Source: Erodium maritimum
Taxonomy: Eukaryota > Streptophyta > Magnoliopsida > Geraniales > Geraniaceae
DNA length: 64,000 nt
NCBI GenBank assembly: GCA_963921825.1
Contig: OY997594.1
Coordinates: 10,421,001 to 10,485,000 of the forward strand
Direction of reading: 5' to 3'
Numbering within the stretch: position 1 is the stretch's first letter; each line of letters begins with the position of its first letter. The notes under the pieces are model-generated. The model was not told the origin of the DNA and did not search any database. It saw only the letters and a program-made list of their open reading frames with translations. Shown here in pieces: positions 57,683 through 64,000 of the stretch. The translations under genes and the position numbers were made by a program.

Positions 57683-58962
57683 GTGAGTTTTCTTTTTTTA
57701 ATTATTATTTTGTCTGTCCGGAAGTCTCTTTCTCTTCCTCTAAAAAATGATAGAAAAGTTGACTGTTGGCCACTCGCTCGAATCCACAATGCCATGCCAT
57801 TGCCGGGTAGTGCGGGTGCCCCACCCGTTTATCGTCTGGGGGAGAGTGCACAGGAAGTAGCTTTCGATGAAATCATCTTGCCAATTAATCCTCATTAACA
57901 AAGGTGATTAACACATAATCAACACTCAATGCATTGGGTCAGCCCAGTCAGGAGTTACATTGATGTTTTCTTTGTGCCTGTCCCATTTCAGTTTAGTTGT
58001 TCTTGCTGTTATGATTATAACAACATCTCATATTTCTGCAAAAACTAGCTAGCTTCATGTCCATGGAATCTAAGCTTTAGAACATGATACATTAAGTTGT
58101 AGAGGAAACATAGCAAGTAGATGTAGTGGAACCTATAAGAGCACCCCAAAGAGCAGTTCATTAAGGAATAGACACAGTTTCTTCTTTATGTAGCCTCACT
58201 CGAGATGATGCCTCACGACTGTGTTCTGATTCGACTCTCATTGCAAATCAATCCCGAATCGACCCCAAATCATCTCCGACACTATCCTGTAAAGTCGACC
58301 TCTACTGTGAATGCTCTAATTTGGTTTTAGTTGAGGAGCTGACTTAGACCTTTTCAAAAGTCCGTCTCTTTTATGTGTTTAGTTTGACCATCCACATATT
58401 CAACTGATGATGATGATTTGGCCAAATTTAGATTTATGTATTATTTTAATTCAACAAAAATAATCTAAAGAAGATGCATGACTTGTGCAAAGAAAAACGC
58501 TTGATGCCAATCTTAAATACAAGGAATCCAACACATTTTTTTATTCTACCAAGTATCTTGAAACTGCAGAGCCATCATGTTCCTGAAAATGGAGAAATGG
58601 CATGGCCGAAAGTTTCTCATGCAACTAGAGGCCATTAAAATATCCAAACAAGGAACTGTTTTCAGAGTCTTGTGATCCACACCTAATAATTAAAACTCTA
58701 GGCTGGATCAAGCAGATTGCGTATTGTTATTGCTTTGTTCTTGTTTAGTTGCTTGTTCCATGACAACAAGTTTATTGTTTAATTCAAAGGTCAGAGTTTT
58801 GTGATTAATATATGCTAGCATTTGTACGGTGACCTTTGACATTTCTTATAGGATCAACTTAATACAAATGTAGAAACCAAGTCAAATCAGGAAATAAATA
58901 GATTGAGTTAAAGTTTATCCCTACTCTTTCATGTTCAACTTTCCATTTTCCCATCTTCAACC
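57683..58962. other. Intron A / upstream region of exon B
   Basis: 1,280 bases without a coding exon. If exon A is spliced to 62110, this is intron; it would also contain the promoter of exon B. Nothing else is recognised. Confidence 0.4.
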
Positions 58963-59728
58963 ATGGCCTTCAAGTTCAAGCCTTACCTTTTGCATTTGGG
59001 GCTCAAGATCTTCATCTGGACCCTGTTCGTTGAGCCAAATCAATCAGCAAATGAAAGATATGAATCATGCGAGCCTAGAAACTGCAGTACTGGCCCAAGA
59101 ATAAGCTACCCTTTTTATATACCTAATGGTGTTGAGCCTGATACATACTACAGCTGTGGCTACCCTGGCTTTGAAGTTGGTTGTGAGAATGACAAACCTG
59201 TGTACAGATCCTCTGGCGGCTTTCGCTACCTCATTGAAGATATATTCTATGAAAACCAGACATTCAGGCTGGTCAATGCAGATGTGGTTGATTCATCCTG
59301 TGTTGCTCCTCTTCATAATTTCAGTTTTGATCATGCTCCTCTTAAATATGGCCCCAACCATGCTGACCTCGTCTTCTCTTATAACTGCACTGCCCCACCT
59401 TCTTCTACTCAGCCTCATCTGAATTTGCCTGAAGCTTGTGCTTCCATTGGCACAAATCAGTCCTTTGTTGTGTTAGAGCCTCAACCATCAATGACCTGTG
59501 CGTCCTATGTCAATGCACCAGTGGATTTGAACTTGGAGGCGGAGAAGTTGAGTGAATTGGGCTACACTGATTTACTGATGATCATGAAAAATGGGTTTAC
59601 ACTGAAATGGAATGGAGTTGGACATGACTGTGCTGAGTGTCAGAGAAGCGATGGGCGTTGTGGTTTTGAGGAAGGAGATAGTGTATGCTTTTGCCTTGAC
59701 AGACCTCATGTGAAACGCTGCAATGAAG
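58963..59728 (+). CDS. LRK10L locus, ectodomain exon B (GUB_WAK_bind and WAK_assoc)
   Basis: From ATG 58963 (context CAACCATGG), 255 codons plus one base, ending at a GTAAGG donor in phase 1. A signal peptide is followed by CSTGPRISYPFYIPNGVEP and SCGYPGFEVGCENDKPVY, then by CAECQRSDGRCGFEEGDSVC and FCLDRPHVKRC. The layout is the same as exon A, with low overall identity, so the two are old duplicates. Joined to the shared linker and kinase exons it gives 700 residues. Intron retention would add only nine residues (GKAMAYRKK). Exon B has no kinase of its own. Confidence 0.82.
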
Positions 59729-60912
59729 GTAAGGCTATGGCTTATAGAAAGAAGTAGATAGATTGCTAGTCTATCTTAAAACTAGATACTAATGCTAATT
59801 CTCCTTCATCTTCAAGGACTACTAGAATTCTTAGATGAATAGCCATATATAATGCAATTGCTCAGAAAAGCAGTGGCAATTTCTTATCATCATGTTTTTG
59901 AGGTTGAATTTGATCCCATTCAACCAGCTCCATATTGGGCTATTTTGGAAACTCTGGCTTTTCTTGGTAATACCCATACAAATTACCATTGTCCTTTTCA
60001 TCAACTTTGACAAGTGTTGTCTTTTCTTCTTCTTCTTCTCCAATTAGCTCATTGCTTTGAATTTGGGTTCTGTATTTTTGTTTCTGTACTCACTGTCCTA
60101 GGTCTTGGGGCATCTTAATTTCTCTCCCCTAGCTAGTTTCCAGTTGATAGTTAGGTATCCAACTTTAGCGTTCACATATCTAAGAGAGGAAACCCTAGAA
60201 AGAGACTAGTTAGATCACCATAGGCATGGATGAGATAGAGTAAATGGTTGTGCAGTTGTAGATGGGAAGCAATTATGTGTATGGACCATGTTTTCTCTGC
60301 ACTTGCCACTTGGTCTTGTTCATTTCTTGAAGCAGGTGAAGACCGAGTCATGGCCTGGGCCTGAAGTCCCCACATTGTGCCTCTTTTTCAGAGGGAGGCT
60401 ACCTTTTAATCTAACCCATAAGACCATCTCAAAAAGGTGTTGACTTTGGAATTTGCTTTATGCCAGAGAGAGAGAGAGATTCATTACCATGTATGGGTAA
60501 TTAGTCTGTGTTTAGTAAGAGAGAGGCAAGAACACCGTTTGCTATCTTGCTGCTATTAGTTTGGGGTGATTTGACATGAAGCAGAGACTTGAAAGACCAT
60601 CACTGTCAAAGAGCAATCAAGTCTTTGTTTCTGGTGGTACATGGAACTTTCTACCTGGGTGCCGACTAGTTGTGGGCATGTATAGTCCAAATGTATTGTG
60701 TGGTTTTACACGAGCACCACACTTTTTCTACATGTTTTGTTTATCCCAAACCCAAGTCTTGTGTGCGGCCAATGTCCAAGTCAAGTCAACTTGCCGTGTC
60801 TTACAGAGAAACAACTAAATATATTGCATAGAAGCTCAGCAAGACTTATACTATACTAGAGGGAAGAAGAGGGAGGTAGATTTCTGCAGGTTATTTTCAT
60901 TCTATTGCCACC
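59729..60912. other. Intron B / upstream region of exon C
   Basis: About 1.2 kb without a coding exon. A GA run lies at about 60466-60478. It would hold the promoter of exon C. A short plus frame at 60576-60818 has no domain. Confidence 0.4.
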
Positions 60913-61624
60913 ATGGCTGCTGTTCCATTACTGGTTTTCCTTGTGCTCTGTCTCCTTGTACATGCTCAATCTGCTGAGGATGACAAGTTTGTCCATCCAA
61001 TTTGTCCAAAATCTTTCCATTGCGGAAAATTTGGAAACCTCTCCTTCCCCTTCACCAATAGGACATATCCTCTTTGCGGCTTCTTCACTGTATCAGAGTG
61101 CGATGCAGCTGTTCAGACGATACAACTGAAGCCGGAAAGCAGATTCTATGAGGTGGAGAACATCTCTCAGTCTGGTATCACTACCATCATTATAAATGAT
61201 ACAGAACTTCATGAGAAGTTGGCTGGCAGAAACTGTGAATACTTTGAGCATTTTGATTTCCTTTTGGATAACCCTTTCAGCTCTTTTCATTATCATCATA
61301 ATTTGACCATACTCAAATGCAGCCACTCTTCTCCTATTCCTTCCTCCCAAACTTTTTCGCCTGTCGATTGCCCTTCTGTTGATGACCACAAATTTTACTA
61401 CAGTCACCCAGACAACCTGTCATCGAGTCTTGGTCCTCCACCACACTGCTCAACTATCCACATCCCCATAAACTCTACATCTCCCAGGGGCAGTGATCTG
61501 TTCAAGTTCTTGTCAGCTAGGTTCACTCTTCAAGTGCAAATAAACGGAAATTGTGTTCAGTGCCATAAGGAAGGAGGCCTGTGTAAAACTCATGATGACA
61601 GTTTTTACTGTTACAAACCCAAAG
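60913..61624 (+). CDS. LRK10L locus, ectodomain exon C (diverged)
   Basis: From ATG 60913 in a strong context (GCCACCATGG), 237 codons plus one base, ending at a GTATAG donor in phase 1. The signal peptide is VPLLVFLVLCLLVHAQS. The GUB_WAK part is ICPKSFHCGKFGNLSFPF and PLCGFFTVSEC. The end is CVQCHKEGGLCKTHDDSFYC, without the final FC-x-D-x-PH...C signature seen in A and B, so one disulfide may be missing. It is the exon closest to the kinase and forms a 682-residue protein with it. It is the most diverged of the three ectodomains and may recognise something different. Confidence 0.82.
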
Positions 61625-62109
61625 GTATAGGAATATGCAGTTACAAATAAAAAACATGTATGTGTAAGTAGTCCTCAGAATCTTGGTTGTGTTGAGATGA
61701 TTACATATTACTGTTGGACTTCCATTGAAATCACATAGAGAATGCTAGCATTTTGTTTTGCATAACTTCAATATGTATGGTTCAAAGTAATTGTATGTAC
61801 TTGCTTATAATTCTGATGAAATCTCATAGAGAATGTGTAAGATATACATGAACATTCATGTATATCCTCTTGAATGTTCATGGTAAGCAGCAGCTAGTGT
61901 TATATAATTCCATTGAAATCACATAGAGAATGCTGGCATTTTGTTCTGCATAACTTCAATATGCATGGGTCAAATTAACTGTTCTGTTTGCAGTAGTGTA
62001 CTTGTTTATAATTCTGTTGAAATCTCATAGAGAATGCTTCTGTTTTGTCTGCATAACTTCAATATTTATGGTTCAAACTAACTGTTTTGTTTATGTGAAC
62101 TTGTTGCAG
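61625..62109 (+). repeat. Intron with three diverged tandem repeats ending at the shared splice acceptor
   Basis: A unit beginning (C)CATTGAAATCACATAGAGAA and containing TGCATAACTTCAATATGTAT and GGTTCAAA occurs at about 61722, 61910 and 62014. A fragment is at about 61818. The third copy runs on through TGTTTATGTGAACTTGTTGC to the AG at 62108-62109. The second copy has a matching CTGTTTGCAG near 61991. Confidence 0.8.
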
Positions 62110-62139
62110 GGAAAAATCTGGGATGGAAGTTAGGACTAG
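62110..62139 (+). CDS. LRK10L locus, 30-base linker exon
   Basis: Bounded by TTGTTGCAG on the left and GTAAGC on the right, phase 1 on both sides. It encodes GKNLGWKLGL, the juxtamembrane link between ectodomain and transmembrane helix. Because its length is a multiple of three, skipping it would keep the frame. Confidence 0.75.
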
Positions 62140-62539
62140 GTAAGCTATTATGTTTCCTACCAAATACCTAATACTATTTACTCACACAAACATGTACTAA
62201 TACTATATTCATCAGGGAATTAAATCAGTCCCAACTGGGCCTCTCTTTTTTTCTGGGGCATACATCTTTATTCAAAAAGAGACCTACTTTCAAAATCTCC
62301 CTTCAATTATCTTATTAATTCCAATTTCCTTATCACTGTAGCTATAGAAATTAGTCTGCTAAAATCCCAAAATCTTTCTCAATCCTCTTGCCGTTACTAT
62401 TTCTTCATTTCCAGCATAACAGAGGATAGTCTGTTGAAATTTCACAATCTTGTAAATGGTTCTCATTCCCTAATTGCAGCATTATAACTAACGAGTAGGC
62501 TATCTTCTTTTAGTATTTGATCGTTCCTTGTTTGTTCAG

Positions 62540-63846
62540 GATTGGGGTTTGGAATCTTAATTGCCATCTGCCTGGTGCTCTGCTACATAATAAAGCTCTG
62601 CTACAAACATAAATATGCTTCCAAAGATTACATGGCAAGGAACATTTCATCCGATCCCTCCTCAACTTCAGACTTAGAAGGAGGCAGTCTCTGCTACGGA
62701 GTCCACGTCTTCTCCTACACAGAACTCGAAGAAGCCACCAATAACTTCAAGGCGGCTAATGAAATCGGAGACGGAGGTTTCGGAGCTGTATACTTTGGTA
62801 AACTAAGAGACGGGCGTGAAGTCGCAGTGAAGCGCCTCTACCAGCACAATTGCAGACGCCAAGAGCAGTTCATAAACGAAATAGAAATCCTCACTCGCTT
62901 GCGCCACAAGAATCTCGTGTCCCTCTACGGATGCACTTCGCGCCACAGCAGAGAACTCCTCCTCGTCTACGAGTTCATCCCCAACGGTACTCTCGCACAT
63001 CACCTCCACGGAGAAGGAGCCGACACCGGCCCAATGTCATGGCCCATTCGCATGAACGTCGCCTTGGAAACAGCCAGCGCATTAGCTTACCTCCACGCCT
63101 CCGACACCATCCACAGGGATGTCAAAACAGACAACATTTTACTAGACAACAACTTCAGTGTCAAAGTAGCAGACTTCGGTCTGTCCAGGTTGTTCCCGAT
63201 GGACGTCACTCATGTCTCGACAGCTCCACAGGGTACTCCGGGGTACGTTGATCCTGAGTATCACCAGTGTTACCAGCTCACCGATAAGAGCGACGTGTAC
63301 AGCTTCGGGGTTGTTTTGATCGAGCTCATATCATCGATGCCGGCCGTTGACATCAGCAGGCACAGGCATGACATCAATTTAGCGAACTTCGCAATGAGCA
63401 GGATTCAGAGGCGGGCCTTTGATGAGCTGGTTGACCCATCTCTTGGGTTTGATTCTGATGAGAGTATCAAGACCATGATAATGCAGGTCGCTGAGCTGGC
63501 GTTCCGGTGTCTGCAGCAAGACAAGGAAATGAGACCTGACATGAAGGAAGTTGTGGAGAATCTTGTGGCGATTGAGAAAGGTGGGAAGTTTCAAGTGATG
63601 GAGGAAACAGAGGAGGGTGCAGAGGGTGATGATCATGACGATGAAGGGGTGGTGAAGAGTGTAAAGCCACCGCCTTCGCCGGATTGCTGTGATGAGATTG
63701 GGTTGCTGGAGAATGAGCAGCCATTGCCTTCGACGGAGTATAATCAAGTAAGGTTGATGTTGAAGGGTATGAGGCCACCGCCTTCGCCGGTTTCTGTGAC
63801 AGAGAGGTGGATCAGTGCCGGAACAACACCGAACCCTAGTAGCTGA
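62540..63846 (+). CDS. LRK10L-type receptor kinase exon (transmembrane and kinase domain)
   Basis: Begins after the TTGTTCAG acceptor and encodes 435 residues with the split first codon. A transmembrane helix (FGILIAICLVLCYIIKLCY) is followed by the juxtamembrane FSYTELEEATNNF. The Ser/Thr kinase has glycine loop IGDGGFGAVYFG, VAVKRL, HRDVKTDNILL, DFGLSR and GTPGYVDPEY. All catalytic residues are kept, so it should be an active RD kinase. The tail is acidic (EEGAEGDDHDDEG), has two PPPSP motifs and ends SVTERWISAGTTPNPSS, as in LRK10L1-type proteins. In Arabidopsis a relative, LRK10L1.2, is linked to ABA and drought responses, and two products are described from one locus there. It acts at the plasma membrane. 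Confidence 0.92.
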
Positions 63847-64000
63847 CAGTGAAGCCTTTTTTTGTTGCTCCATTTTGATTGATTCCCGAGCTAAGAAAAG
63901 GAGCATCTTTCAAATTTTCTTGTATGTGGTTTGTGTTCATAAAGGGAATGTAAATAACTATATATTCGTAGCTGAGGATATTTTGTCAAAAGTAGCATTT
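63847..64000 (+). other. 3' flank of the LRK10L locus
   Basis: T-rich DNA directly after the TGA, with AATGTAAATAACTATATATT near the end, compatible with a 3' UTR and polyadenylation region. The window ends here. Confidence 0.4.

Overview
This is a stretch of nuclear DNA from a eudicot land plant, probably woody; the species cannot be named from sequence alone. The evidence is spliced GT-AG genes of plant-specific families (ZAR1-type LRR receptor kinase, PIF-group bHLH, DUF1218, DUF789, LRK10L/WAK-like receptor kinase), AT-rich spacers, and a heavy load of plant transposons (Ty1/copia, Ty3/gypsy LTRs, PIF/Harbinger, Tourist-like MITEs, Mutator-like foldback elements, LINE debris). All gene structures here were read by eye from splice signals and reading frame.

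Layout. 1-2.6 kb: GC-rich DNA ending in a DUF4283/zinc-knuckle relic broken only by stop codons. 3.3-5.6 kb (minus): ZAR1-like LRR receptor kinase, two exons. 5.6-12.6 kb: spacer holding a Tourist-like MITE and a 1.4-kb AT-rich foldback element with an 8-bp target duplication. 12.7-12.9 kb (minus): a small Cys/Gly-rich membrane protein. 13.2-13.5 kb: second MITE. 15.2-17.0 kb (plus): six-exon PIF-group bHLH factor. 18.9-20.7 kb (minus): three-exon DUF1218 membrane protein. 21.2-32.7 kb: a nest of transposons. A copia-type gag pseudogene is split by a Ty3/gypsy-family LTR (TSD CTTAT), itself invaded by a related LTR; next to it a minus-strand Harbinger transposase pseudogene is split by a solo LTR (TSD AGTCA). 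33.3-37.0 kb (minus): six-exon DUF789 gene with a probable GC-AG intron. 38.0-48.3 kb: a second Harbinger element whose transposase is split by an 8.46-kb Ty1/copia retrotransposon with almost identical 1,688-bp LTRs but dead coding capacity. 48.6-55.4 kb: a LINE-like retroposon, another solo LTR and a Mutator-like element with a perfect 9-bp target duplication.

56.9-63.8 kb (plus): an LRK10L-type receptor kinase locus. Three separate ectodomain exons, each with its own start codon and signal peptide and each ending in the same splice phase, lie upstream of one short linker exon and one transmembrane/kinase exon. The simplest reading is one gene with three alternative first exons, giving three receptors of about 711, 700 and 682 residues that share one kinase. 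This is the most interesting system in the window.

The host genes do not form a pathway. The two receptor kinases act at the plasma membrane, the bHLH in the nucleus, and DUF1218 proteins are membrane proteins linked in some cases to secondary wall formation. Several transposon insertions can be resolved to the base because their target duplications are intact.
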